Source: Budorcas taxicolor
Taxonomy: Eukaryota > Chordata > Mammalia > Artiodactyla > Bovidae
Assembly (NCBI RefSeq): GCF_023091745.1
Contig: NC_068920.1
Location: 147,713,622-147,777,621, forward strand
Reading direction: 5' to 3'
DNA length: 64,000 nucleotides
Positions 1-12,337 of this stretch are shown here, one piece after another. The notes under the pieces were generated by a model. That model saw only the letters and a program-made list of their open reading frames with translations. It searched no databases and was not told the DNA's origin. Position 1 is the stretch's first letter; each line of letters starts with the position of its first letter. The position numbers were made by a program, and so were the translations under genes.

Positions 1-90
1 CGCCTTATAAAACTGATGGGTTACGTGCTCACAACTCTGCCCAGCTTCCAGGCGGCCCTTTGCAATGCCGTTCTCTCTTTTCTCTTTTCT

Positions 91-275
91 TTGCTTAGGT
101 TGCACCGGGTCTTAGTTGCAGTTGAGATCTTAGTTGAGATCTCCAATTGTCGTTGCCGCACACGTGGGATCTTTCGTTGCAACATGTAGGATCTAGTTCC
201 TTGACCAGGGATTGAACCCAGGCCCCCTGTATTGGGAGCTCGGAGTCTTAACCACTGGACCACCAGGGAAGTCCC
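91..275 (-). mobile_element. CHR-type tRNA-derived SINE
   Basis: Reverse complement of an artiodactyl CHR SINE. The right end, ACCACCAGGGAAGTCCCT, is the complement of the tRNA-like head, and the body carries the usual 'CTGACCAGGGATTGAACCC'-type B-box region in slightly changed form. It is antisense to MBOAT2. Confidence 0.85.
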
Positions 276-1217
276 TGCAGTACTTGTAAAAATGTGACCA
301 CTAAGACCTCCTAAGACCACTTGTGTCAAAAATCATGAGGGATAGTCGTTTAAAAATATATATTCCCAGACCCTCCCCAGAGCTACAGAATGAGGGCCAG
401 GGAACATACGTTTTTAACCAGGTTCTTTCTTAGCCCCTCCCCTACCATCAGAGCTACATAGCTACCTGGCCACATTTTTTAAGGTTCTCCGTATTATTAA
501 AAGATAATAAAATATGATGCATTTTTTAATTGTTTGCATTTAACCAATTAGCTTGTAGTCTCTAAAATGTAATGCAGTGTAATTGTGCTGTTGACAATAT
601 AGTTACAGTTTGGGTGAAAGATAAAATCCATAGTGCACACTGGGCAGTGTGACCCTGAGTTTTCAGTGAATGGTGTACATGTCTCCTTGTAGTCCTGTCA
701 TTGTATCTGTAATGACTGTACGTGTGACCTCATTGGAGGACATATCAAGAGTCTAACTTTGGAATCCTTCTGGAGTGTGAGGCCTGCTCTGTGAGAGGCC
801 CTGCCCCACCCCACCGTCCGCGCCACATTCTATGCCCGCTCACCTCTGGGAACCCCAGGCCTGAAGGAGAGGCCTAGAGCCTCTCTGAGCCAGTGGAGGC
901 CAGCTCCCCTTCTGTTTTTCAGACTCCACCCTCACTTTGGTCTCCTCTCACACACCCCAGCTGTCTCCCAGCAGGAGCTGGAAGTTGCCAGAACTGCCAG
1001 AGGTTGTCAGGCTGGAGGTTAGATCCTGATCTGCTGCCCACGGTACCTGCATGAACCAGTTACTTAAGGTTCCCACAGTACATCTTCCTATCTTTTAACT
1101 CCATGCCTTTGATCAGACTTCTGCCTGAAATGCCCTCTGCACTCCTTTGGGCCAGCTAACCTGTACTTGGCAGTACTCATCTAAAGCCTGTGCCTTCTTG
1201 ACGAAGAATTTTAAAGA

Positions 1218-1310
1218 CTGGAAAATCCCATGGACAGAGGAGCCTGGCAGGCTACAGTCCATGGGGTTGCAAGAGTTGGACACGACTTAGCGACTAAACC
1301 ACCACCACCA
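1218..1310 (+). mobile_element. BovA-unit SINE fragment with (CCA)n tail
   Basis: Sense 3' part of a Bov SINE: AATCCCATGGACAGAGGAGC through GGACACGACTTAGCGAC. A short (CCA)n tail at 1298-1310 replaces the usual tail. The tRNA-derived head is missing. Confidence 0.85.
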
Positions 1311-2084
1311 TCCCATCTTTTCCAGGCCCTTGCTGCTCCCCCTGGGCCTCCTGTGTCTCTGACGCAGGCACACACAGTAGGTGAGTGCCTGCTGCTGTCT
1401 GAGGCTATGGGCATCCTGGGTGGTGCCTCGTTGAGGAGATGCTTCTTGAACTTCTGGGGTGTTTCTGCTGTGAGGCCGGCGCTGCGGAGGAAGCTCAGAG
1501 AGGAGACAGACAAATGGACAGATAGTTGTCTTATCTTTATCTAGAAGGAACAGAGAGCTGAGTTTTGAGTGCCCTGCCCTCTCTCTTGTGGGTAGGGGCC
1601 CTGTAAGAGGGCTCCTTTCAGATACCACCCCCGCCCCCAGCCAGTCCAGGAAAGCCCGTGGCTAGTGGCAGGTGTCACCAGGGGCTCCTCCCTGGGTGGC
1701 CCATGTCCTTGGGGAGAGATGAAGCCAGGGGCCAGCCCAGCTGCCCGTCAGATGGACCTCACTCTTCCATGAAAGTCCCAGCCTCCTACCAGCTCAGCAT
1801 CAGACAAAGATGTCACATGCTTTCTGTTTTAATCTGTAATCCTGTAGAAGCTTTTTTAATTTTTCAAGGTTTTCTATGCCAAACTGGTTATCTATAGAAG
1901 GTCAGAGCTGTAGGTAGTATATACATTTAGATATATTTAAGTTACTCAGTTACATGTTATATTAAAATAAATAGCTCCCTGTTTATACAAACAAAAAATT
2001 CTGAATCCTTTCATTTTCTCTTTGAAGGTAGATTATAGGTAAAACTACAATGTATGAAAGACATTTAAGTGATACTTAACCTTG

Positions 2085-2329
2085 CCTGGAAAATCCCATG
2101 GACAGAGGAGCCTGGTAGGCTGCAGTCCATGGGGTTGCTAAGAGTCGGGCTCGACTGAGCAACTTCACTTTCACTTTTCACTTTCATGCATTGGAAAAGG
2201 AAATGGCAACCCACTCCAGTGTTCTTGCCTGGAGAATCCCAGGGATGGGGGAGCCTGGTGGGCTGCCATCTATGGGGTCGCACAGAGCTGGACACGACTG
2301 GAGTGACTTAGCAGCAGCAGCAGCAGTAG
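2085..2329 (+). mobile_element. Bov-A2 SINE (dimer) with TSD
   Basis: Two BovA units joined by a CTTCACTTTCACTTTTCAC linker, ending in (GCA)n. It is flanked by an 8-bp direct repeat TAACCTTG at 2077-2084 and 2330-2337, read as the target-site duplication. Confidence 0.9.
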
Positions 2330-3473
2330 TAACCTTGTTAAAACTGCAGAGAGAGGCGCTGCCTTTTGCAAAACACTAGTTTCAAAACCACTGGTCCTTT
2401 GGGTATGCAATAAATAGTGATTGAATTGAGTGTATCTGATTTAACAATATGAAATTTCAAAGATAAATGTGAAGACTTGCAGTGAAGTACTAGAAATTAA
2501 TTATATAGAAGGAGACTTGCCTGAGACTAGCATTAAATTTTATAAACCATGGGAGTTTCTGTTTATTGTTAGGTGTTGTGACCTGACAAGGTCATGGGTC
2601 AGGTGAAGTAGTTAATATCAACATGAATTCCACACTTACGTCCTGGCCAGGCAAGGAACATAAATGGATGTAAATGAAGATATAAACAGCCTGACTGTCT
2701 GGAACACCCATGCCCAGCCTAAAAGGAAAGCCCACATTCACATTCACTGATGGTACCAGAGCTGGTTTTTCAGGGGAAGCCGGACTTCTGGATTTTTTCG
2801 TCTGAAAATTTGTGATTTTAAAAGTTTTGCCCAACATTTTCCTAAGTTTTCTTCTTCTTTTTTTTTTTGAGCCCAAACAACGTAGCTAAGGCCAGATTTT
2901 GCTTACTGGCCATTAGGAAGAAGGTAGCTGTTTCTATTACAGTTGATAGCGGTCATTCCAATCTGAAGGACACTGTCTTTTTTGGAGACTTCAAGGACAC
3001 TTGACAGACCCCGTGATAACCAGTCAGGGCTGCAGAAAGCTCGGGGACCACGTCATGTGATCCTTGAAGATGTAAGTCTCGCATTTCTTCACTTAGTAAT
3101 TTTGTCCTTTAAACTGGCCAGCAGGATTTCAGATTAAGTTTGCCTGACTAGTTCTTGTCATTTGGAAATGATCACATATCAGAAATCTTGAACACTAATC
3201 TCATTAAAGTGGAAAGGTTGGAATTTCCCACTACTACCATTTTATTCTTTTTGCAGATGGAGTATTTCAATTATTAATGGACCTAGTCGTCAAGGCTGTT
3301 TTATGGGGTGTGAAATTATGAAAAATATGTCTAGCTAGTAGAGAAAAAAGTCAGACTTGGAACAGTCTTGATTGCCAAATAAACCCCTACCAATTTTTAA
3401 GTTTTTTTTTTTTTTGAGTGTACGTTGAATTTTAGTCAGTATCTTTTATCTTGTGATAACTGTTTGGGCTTTG

Positions 3474-3540
3474 TAAGTTTAATCTACAGTGAGTTTCACT
3501 GTGAGGTTTAAGTTTAATCTATAGTGAGTTTCCCTGTGAG
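3474..3540. repeat. Two-copy imperfect tandem duplication, 35-bp period
   Basis: A 32-bp unit beginning TAAGTTTAATCTA occurs at 3474-3505 and again at 3509-3540 with two mismatches. It is a local duplication in intron 1. Confidence 0.85.
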
Positions 3541-4541
3541 TGTTAGTGTGCCTTTTCTAATCCTGGGATGGACACAGCTGTTCTTGTAGCTGCTTACCAA
3601 GAATAGATGTGACGAAGACTTTTGGTGTCTGTGTAGAGCTGAGAGGGTAGAGATGGAGGGCAGGGTAGGGTGCCCTTGGCTGGTAGTTAGTACTTTCGGG
3701 GATGGTTTCGTGTGCTCAGTCTAAGATTATCATCCTGCCATGGGTTCCCCGTACCTTTCCTGTAGGATGAGACAAGTCGTATCTTCTCCTTTTGTTCTTG
3801 GAAAATATTTTAAAAGCCACGCAGTAAAGGAAAATCTTGGTTATATTTGGCATCACAGCTTTGAGCTTCATCCTTCCATTAGATTTGAGTGGAAATTCTG
3901 ATAAACTAGTCAAAATTGAAGAATAGAGTTTTTGGGGTCTTGTCGAACTGTATGTTTTTTCTTCTTTCCCATGTGGATTGGAAGGATTCATTTCTAAAGG
4001 GTTAGGTTTCTTTTTTTAAATTTTAGGACATATAAATTAATGGAGAAATAAATATGTTGTTCTGAGAAGGTTTTTGGCATAGGGTCAGTTTCAGCACATG
4101 GGACTATGAAATAATTTATAAAGGAACTCTGTTAGGAATGTGGCATTTGGTGGGAAACGCATATCAATTTAGAAAAAAATCCTGCGTGGAATATTAAAGA
4201 TAGAAGGATGTTAGGATTATTTCAGTGAGGACAGAATAGACTGAAATAGTGCCAGAAGGCTGGTCTTGGATTGTTTCCCCCCCTTTTTTGTATTGATTTT
4301 ACTGAAAGCAGGAACCTCTGGAAAATAGTGAAAATATTTAATTGCTTTTGTCCATTCTGCCCCTAAGTCCAGATTTGGTAAATGTACCAAATATTGGAGT
4401 TTTAGCTCTTGTAAAATGAAGGAGTGCTGTCAGTACAGGCCAGCGCCCTGGCCAGGCTGGTAACGTGGGTTTGCAAGGAGACTAGTCAGCTTTCTGTTGG
4501 ACAGTGAGCAGCGAGCAGCGAGGGAAAGCCTAGTGTGCATT

Positions 4542-5964
4542 CAGTTCAGTTCAGTCACTCAGTCGTGTCCGACTCTTTGCAACCCCATGGATTGTAGTAC
4601 GCCAGGCCTCCCTGTCCATCACCAACTCCTGGAGTTCACTCAAACTCATCAAGTTGGTGATGCCATCCAGCCATCTCATCCTTGGTCATCCCCTTCTCCT
4701 CCTGCCTCCAATCCCTCCCAGCATCAGAGTCTTTTCCAATGAGTCAGCTCGTCACGTGAGGTGGCCAAAGTGTTGAAATTTCAGCTTTAGCATCAGTCCT
4801 TTCAAAGAATACCCAGGACTGATCTCGTTTAGAATGTAGTGGTTGGATCTCCTTGCAGTCCAAGGGAATCTCAGGAGTCTTCTCCAACACCACAGTTCAA
4901 AAGCATCAATTCTTTGGCGCTCAGCTTTCTTCACAGTCCAACTTTCACAATCATACATGACCACAGGAAAAACCATAGCCTTGACTAGACGGACCTTTGT
5001 TGGCAAAGCAATGTCTCTGCTTTTGAATATGCTATCTAGGTTGGTCATAACTTTCCTTCCAAGGAGTAAACATCTTTAAATTTTGTGGCTGCAGTCACCA
5101 TCTGCAGTGATTTTGGAGCCCAAAAAGATAAAGTCTGACACTGTTTCCACTGTTTGCACATCTATTTCCCATGAAATGATGGGGCCAGATGCCATGATCT
5201 TAGTTTCTGAATGTTGAGCTTTAAGCCAACTGTTTCACTCTCCTCTTTTACTTTCATCAAGAAGCTTTTTATTTCCTCTTCACTTTCTGCCATAAGGGTG
5301 GTGTCATTTGCATATCTGAGGTTATTGATATTTCTCCCGGCAATCTTGAGTCCAGCTTGTCCTTCTTCCAGCGCAGCTTTTCTCATGATGTACTCTGCAC
5401 AGAAGTTAAATAAGCAGGGTGACAATATACAGCCTCAGCGTACTCCTTTTCCTATTTGGAACCAGTCTGTTGTTCCATGTCCAGTTCTAACTGTTGCTTC
5501 CTGACCTGCATACAGATCTCTCAAGAGGCAGGTCAGGTGGTCTGGTATTCCCATTTCTTTCAGAATTTTCCACAGTTTATTGTGATCCACACAGTCAAAG
5601 GCTTTGGCATAGTCAATAAAGCAGAAATAGATGTTTTTCTGGAACTCTCTTGCTTTTTCCATGATCCAGCGGATGTTGCCAATTTGATCTCTGGTTCCTC
5701 TGCCTTTTCTAAAACCAGCTTGAACATCTGGAAGTTCACGGTTCACGTATTGCTGAAGCCTGGCTTGGAGAATTTTGAGCATTACTTTACTAGCGTGTGA
5801 GATGAGTGCAATTGTGTGGTATTGTAAGCATTCTTTGGCATTACCTTTCTTTGGGATTGGAATGAAGATGGACCTTTTCCAGTCCTGTGGCCACTGCTGA
5901 GTTTTCCACATTTGCTGGCATATTGAATGCAGCACTTTCACAGCATCATCTTTCAGGATTTGAA
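4542..5964 (-). mobile_element. BovB LINE, 5'-truncated, with TSD
   Basis: An antisense 1,423-bp 3' part of BovB, an RTE-clade non-LTR retrotransposon. The 3' end (CAGTTCAGTTCAGTCACTCAG) is on the left. The minus strand encodes reverse transcriptase pieces in broken frames: CFIDYAKAFDCVDHNKLW near 5575-5630, the metal-binding box at 5303-5314 and the C-terminal region at 4752-5048. The box reads YAND instead of YADD, so a catalytic Asp is lost. A perfect 8-bp repeat TGTGCATT flanks the element (4534-4541 and 5965-5972). It is not functional. Confidence 0.96.
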
Positions 5965-6651
5965 TGTGCATTAGTAGAAGTTACATACTGGGGGAGATGG
6001 TCGAAGTCAAAATCAAGAGCCTTCTGTGAAACAGGGGCCCAAGTCAGCTATGTAGGAGCAGTGTGAAAGACAGACTTTTGATAAGTCTTTGGCATCATTC
6101 TGAGAAACTGAAAGGTATTAGTCTATAGTGAGTGTTGTTACTTTTAGAAGGTTTTTATACAAGGAAGCTGCTGGGTCGTCTGTATCATTTTAGATGTTAG
6201 GGATTACCATTTTGGCAGTAAAGATGGAAAAGAATGAAGGTCGCACTGTCGATCCAGCCCGTGGTGTAGGACAGGGGTTTTCTCAGGCCCTGGGAGATAT
6301 AGAGATAGCATGAGCCAGTCTGGCCCCTGAGCTTCTAGTCTAGAGGGAGGGGAGAGACGGACACACCTGTATGGCATGTGAGGGGTTTCAGAGGAGAGAT
6401 GCCGGGCTTCGTTTGGACAAGGCTGCTGCACGGAGTCCCAATGATAAGGGGCTTTAAAGAGAATAGACTGTGCTTTTCTCACATCAGTTTTGATGTAAAT
6501 GGTCCAGATTGGAGGATAGGCCGCGCCACCTGGTCCTACAGAGAACAGTGTTCCTTCCAGCACATTGTAGCGCTACCTCATCAGCCTGACTGTGGTTGAG
6601 GCTGGTTACCTGAGGGCAGAGGTCCTCACACACGAGGTTTCGTGTGAGTCC

Positions 6652-6790
6652 CCTGCTGCTGCTGTTTGGGTGCTCAGTTGTATCCAACTCTTTTGCAACC
6701 CCACGGACTGCAGCGCGCCAGCCTCCTCTGTCCGTGGAATTTCCCAGGCAGCAATAGTGAAGTGGGTTGCCGTCTCCTTCTCCAGAGAAT
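6652..6790 (-). mobile_element. BovA-type SINE fragment
   Basis: Antisense BovA unit with CTCAGTTGTATCCAACTC, CACGGACTGCAGC and CTCCTCTGTCCGTGGAAT; the tRNA-like head is missing. It is preceded by a short (CTG)n that may be its tail. Confidence 0.85.
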
Positions 6791-7411
6791 CCCCTGCAGC
6801 GCTGTTTAAAACACAGATTGCCTGAGCTACAACCAGAGTTTTTAATTCAGTTAAGTCCGAGTTTGCAAGTGTGAACGGTTCCCTGGTCATGCTACTGCTG
6901 TGGGTCTGGCGACCAGACCTTGAGAACCTGAAGGGGAAAGAGGACGAAGACGAGGAAGGGGAAAGGAACCTCTCTGGGTCCCAGTTGTGGGCCAGAAATG
7001 GCACATAACGTGTTACTTGGACTGTATTTCCTTTTGCCAGCACTCTGTCACATGGCCATAGGTCCCAGGAGGGGGCTGGGTGGGGGTCAGGTAGGGAAAG
7101 AGAGCAGGGCTGGCTGTACCGCCCTGGAACCTTCTGGAGAGAAACATCTGTAACTCGGGATTGGACTGCTTGGGGCGAGGTAACATTTGAGCCAGAATCT
7201 TGAAGGATAAATTTTCCCGGCATCTCAGAGCAGAAGTACAGCTGGTAGTTAAGCAAACAGTGTTTGCAGAGGCACACAGGGCAGGCTCACCCCTTGAGTG
7301 AGTATGGACGGATGTCCAAGCTCTGCTTGAGGCCTTGAGCTACAGCAATGAGAAGGGAGACAAGCAGGGTCTGGTGATGCTGTTGGTTAAAAGGCAAACA
7401 GGTTTCATGGG

Positions 7412-7550
7412 TTAAGAGTCTAGCAGTTAAGGCTATGGACTCACGAGTCAGCTCAGGTTCAAGCTCTGGTTCTGTGTGAGTGGTCTGAGCCTTGCTTTAT
7501 CTACGTTGCAGACCCTCATGGGTAGTAAGCGCTCTGTAAACGTCAGCGGT
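7412..7550 (+). mobile_element. MIR SINE relic
   Basis: Diverged match to the MIR core in sense direction: GCAGTTAAGGCTATGGACTC, then a TCAGGTTCAAGCTCTGGTTC segment and a diverged tail. This is an old mammal-wide repeat, called by resemblance only. Confidence 0.55.
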
Positions 7551-8035
7551 TGTGGTCATCACACCTTTGGTGTGAACTGCTAGTGTGAAATGAAATCTTC
7601 CCCCAGAAGTCTCTGGTGAATGGTCGCCTGGCTTCTACGTGAAGGGTTCTGTGATGGAGAGCTTGCTGTCTACCCTGGGGTAGCCAGGTCCATTTCTGCA
7701 CAGTTGTCGTGGTTAGAGAGTTTGTCATCTTGGTGCTCACAGACTTTCTGGAGTGATCCAGAAGTGGTCTGAATAAGCCCACTTCTTCATGATCACCTTT
7801 TGGATTGTGGGAGACACTCCATTCTGTCTTCACATGGTTGGCTGATGAACAGGTGCACATTAGTAAATCAGGTATCGATACCCCTAAACCTTCTACTGTG
7901 AAGTTTGTGGGCTTCTGGGTGGACGTTTCTAGCTCTCCTGCACCTGGAAGTCCAGTTTCCAAGGGTGACGTCTTTAGAGCATTATAACGTTGGCATCCTT
8001 GTTTGAAGACTTGTTGCTTTTTGCCTCTAATAATT

Positions 8036-8226
8036 TGCAGTCGTGTTTGACTCTCTGCGATCCCACAGACTGTAGCCTACCAGGCTCCTCTGTCCATGGG
8101 ATACTGTAGTCAGGAGTACTGGAGTGGATTGACATTCCCTTTTCCAGGAGATCTTGCTGACCCAGGGATCGAACCCTGGTCTCCTGTGTTGCAGGCAGCT
8201 TCTTTATCATATGAGCTACAGGGAAG
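8036..8226 (-). mobile_element. Bov-tA SINE (first of tandem pair)
   Basis: Antisense Bov-tA with the BovA unit at left and tRNA-Glu-like head at right (GGGATCGAACCCTGGTCTCC, then GAGCTACAGGGAAG). It directly abuts a second antisense copy. Confidence 0.9.
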
Positions 8227-8427
8227 TAAAGTCACTCAGTCGTGTCCAACTCTTTGCGACCCATAGCCTGTAGCGTACCAGGCTCCTCTGTCCATGGAAT
8301 TTTCCAGGCAACAGTACTGGAGTGGATTGCCATTTCCTTCTCCAGGGGGTCTTCCCAACCCAGGGCTCGAACCCAGGTCTCCTGCATTGTAGACAGACGC
8401 TTTACCGTCTGAGCCACCAGGGAAGAC
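8227..8427 (-). mobile_element. Bov-tA SINE (second of tandem pair)
   Basis: Antisense Bov-tA: CACTCAGTCGTGTCCAACTC through GAGCCACCAGGGAAGA. With the copy at 8036 it forms a head-to-tail pair. Similar sequences CCTCTAATAATTTG (8024-8037) and CCTCTATTATTTG (8427-8439) lie outside the pair and may be one worn TSD. Confidence 0.92.
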
Positions 8428-9095
8428 CTCTATTATTTGTTAGTATGTACTAAAAATAAAAATAAAGCTACTGACCTGGTAATAAGCATGTTCTTTGAGA
8501 AAAGTGATAGCTGAGACACTGTAGGAACCATTAGGCATGCCCCAAATGCCACCTCTTTAGATTCAGTGGACTTAATGTACTCATGGCTGATTGTTTCCAG
8601 GCGTGAGAAAAAGAACATAACTGAAGAGTGTGGGTGAAACACCGGAAATGTATTATCTACGTTTGCCTCTAAATAAGGGTCCGTCAAATCACAATCTATG
8701 TCTGATGGTTGAGTGTTAAAATCAATAGAGAGTCAAAGCTGAAAGTATCCAGACAGATCTCAGAGATTTCTTTGTCTTCAGCTCCTGTAATCACAACATG
8801 GCCTGTAATCATTTCTGCAAACGTGTCTGTGGACTCAAAGCAGTAGGTAGTCTCTTAGAGCGTTCTTATGAAGACCACTGGTCTCAGGTTTGATCAGTGA
8901 GAATGAAACATGTTCTGGGAACCCCAGTTCTCTTAAACACTTTTCTTTTGTCCGTATTTCTTATATATTTTTTATTATGTATGTATGATTCAGTATGGAT
9001 ATTATGGTGTGTGTTTAGAGTTCTTTCTCCTTGTGAAATTGAGATGACAGAGCTAATTATTTTGCTTTTAATTCATTAGTGTAGAGTTCCTAAAT

Positions 9096-9795
9096 ATAGA
9101 TCAATGGAACAAAATAGAAAGCCCAGAGATAAATCCACACACCTATGGTCACCTTATCTTTGACAAAGGAGGCAAGAATATACAATGGAGTAAAGACAAT
9201 CTCTTTAACAAGTGGTGCTGGGAAAACTGGTCAACCACTTGTAAAAGAATGAAACTAGATCACTTTCTAACACCGCACACAAAAATAAACTCAAAATGGA
9301 TTAAAGATCTAAATGTAAGACCACAAACTATAAAACTCCTAGAGGAGAACATAGGCAAAACACTCAGACATAAATCACAGCAGGATCCTCTATGATCCAC
9401 CTCCCAGAATTCTGGAAATAAAAGCAAAAATAAACAAATGGGATCTAATTAAAATTAAAAGCTTCTGCACAACAAAGGAAAATATAAGCAAGGTGAAAAG
9501 ACAGCCTTCTGAATGGGAGAAAATAATAGCAAATGAAGCAACTGACAAACAACTAATCTCAAAAATATACAAGCAACTTATGCAGCTCAATTCCAGAAAA
9601 ATAAACGACCCAATCAAAAAATGGGCCAAAGAACTAAATAGACATTTCTCCAAAGAAGACATACGGATGGCTAACAAACACATGAAAAGATGCTCAACAT
9701 CACTCATTATTAGAGAAATGCAAATCAAAACCACAATGAGGTACCACTTCACACCAGTCAGAATGGCTGCGATCCAAAAATCTGCAAACATGAAT
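9096..9795 (+). mobile_element. L1 LINE fragment (ORF2 3' region)
   Basis: Sense L1 ORF2 C-terminal sequence, from ATAGATCAATGGAACAAAAT to the AATGGCTGCGATCC region. A 104-residue open stretch remains at 9493-9807. The copy has neither the L1 3' UTR nor a poly(A) tail, and no clear TSD is seen. Confidence 0.92.
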
Positions 9796-10290
9796 AGAGC
9801 TTTTTAATTAAAAAGGTCATTTTTTCATGACTTAAAAGGAACTAAGTAAAAATCGAATATGGTTCTTAAAGGTTTTTTTTAATTTTATAATAGTACACTA
9901 AATAATTTTATAAGTAATAGAATTATAAAATAATATAATGTTTTCCTGACTTTTAAAAAATTTATAAAATTTTCCTCAGTGGATATAATGTTCTTAAAGT
10001 TGTTGTATAAATGAACCTTTCTCAATACTCACATTAACTCATTTGCTTTCCTGTTAATAGTTTTTATACTCATCAATTATAATAGTATTTTACTGTCATA
10101 ATAACAAGCAACTATTTATATATTAACTGACAGAATATTAATATAAAAGTAACATAAGATGATTTCAAGTGGAATGTAGAATGCTTATCTATATATATGC
10201 ATATTTGAAAGTTAATTTTCATTTATAAACAATAAATATGAATGACATGCATTGTTTATATTATTGGTGTTATTTTGCTGACCAGAAATG

Positions 10291-11526
10291 ACAATAGGTT
10301 AAAGACCTAAATGTAAGACTGGAAACCATAAAACTCCTAGAAATAAGCATAGGTAGACCACTCTTTGACATAAATTGTCAGTCTCTTTTTGGATCTGTCT
10401 CTGAAGGCAAAGAAAAAAATGCAAAAATAAACAAATAAGACCTAATTCAACTTAAAAGCTTTTGCACAGCAAAGGAAAGTACTGACAAAATGAAAAGATA
10501 ACCTACCGAGTGGAAGAAAATACTTGCAGATGACATGACCAATAAGGGATGAATATCCAGAATCTGTAGACAGCTCATACAACTCAATATTTTAAAAAAC
10601 CAAACAACCCAATTGAGCTCAAGACCTGAATAGACGTTTTCCCTAAGATAGCATAGAGATGGCCAACAGGCACATGAAAAGATGTTCAGCATTGCTAATC
10701 ATCAGAGAAATGCAAGTCAAAACCACAGTGTTATCACTTCACATCTGTCAGAGTGGCCACCATCAAAAAGACCACAAATAGCAAATGTTAAGAGGGAACC
10801 TTCCTGCACTGTTGGTGGGAATGTACATTGGTGCACCCCTTGTGGGAAATAACATGTGGTTCCTCAAAAACTGAAAATAGAGCTACCATATGATCCAGCA
10901 GTTTTACCCCTGGGTGGGTGTCTGAAGAAAGTAAAAACACTAATTTGGAAAGATACATGAACCCTAGCATTCATAGCAGCAGCATCTACAATAACAAAGA
11001 TATGGAAGCAGCCTAAGTGTCCATCAACAAATGAGTGGATAAAGAAGAGGATACATGTATGTGTGTGTGTAGTGTACATGTATATATGTATATACACAGG
11101 TACAAATACGCTTGCATATATATAATGGAATATTAATCATAAAAATTAAATCCTGCCATTTGCCACAACATGTCAAACAGACAAAGACAAATGCTGTATG
11201 TTTTCACTTATATGTGGAATCTGAAAAATAAAAGCGACGAGTATAGCAAAACAAATAAATTTACAGATCTAGGAAACAAACTATTGGGTACCAGTTTGGA
11301 GAGAGAAGCGGGGAGGGGGGCAAGATAGGGATAGAGATGAAGAGATACAAACTACTAGGTATAAAATGAGTAATCTACAAGGGTATATTATACAGCATAG
11401 GGAATATAGTCACTATATTATAATAACTTTAAATTGAGTATAATCGATAAAAATATTGAATCACTGTATTGTACACCTGAATGTAATATAATGTTGTACG
11501 TCAACTGTACTTCAATTTAAAAAAAA
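10291..11526 (+). mobile_element. L1 LINE 3' end with poly(A) and TSD
   Basis: A sense L1 fragment running from late ORF2 through the 3' UTR (ATATGTGGAATCTGAAAAAT) to an A-run at about 11519-11527. A 7-bp repeat AGAAATG flanks it (10284-10290 and 11527-11533). ORF2 is interrupted by stops. A TG/TA-rich simple stretch lies at 11056-11100. Confidence 0.9.
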
Positions 11527-12337
11527 AGAAATGGTACATTAGTGTATCTCAAGTGATACAATTGAGATAAGTGACAAATTCCAGGATGCTGGAAGTGATC
11601 AGGAAAAGACATTAGGCCTTTTTGTCCTTTCACAGGCCATGATTCAAAGCAAAGCAAAATAGAGAATTTGAGCTGAGTGTCAGAGTGAAACCAAACTTCA
11701 AGTTCATCTATAAAGAAAATGGAAAAGTGGGTGAAGTGGGTGAAATTAGTTTCCTTTTGTCTGTTTTTTGCTCACTGGGAACTGGTTCTTCTCTATTTAT
11801 AGTAAGTGAGTGTGTTTGATATTTGTGCATCTCCAGTTTCGTATGTTTCAACTAATGTATCATGTACCTGAAAAGGGAACTGAATATAGTTTGTATGTTT
11901 TCTCTCTGATTTTAGAAGTCATATATGTTCATTTATAAAATGCAGAAAGGTATAAGATGAAAGTTTAAGAATCACTCGTTGCTTTTCAACTTTCGCAACC
12001 ATTTTTTTTAGTGTGTGTATTAAAAAAAATAGGTTGCGTACCAAATATAAGATTTTTGTAACCTTTTGTTTTTGCTTAACACTTTGATAGTCACTTCCAA
12101 TTTTATTAAATTGATTTTCAAAACCAATATAATGTTCCATAATTTGGCTATATCATATGTAATTATTCTTCTGTTATGTACAGTTTTTTGCTACCATGAT
12201 TTTGCGACAGACTTCTTTATATATACATTTGGTGTATATTTGCTGTTACTTTCCTTAGGAAAAGAAACTTCTTCAGTCTGAAGCAGTATGCTTCAGGAAC
12301 AATTATTAGAACTTTTGCTTTTGCTCGTATTATAGTT

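Noticed and set aside
6606..7277. 223-residue minus-strand open frame
   Set aside because: Its 3' part runs through a BovA SINE, the composition looks random, and there is no recognisable domain.
9493..9807. 104-residue Lys-rich frame
   Set aside because: It is the C-terminal part of L1 ORF2, not a host gene.
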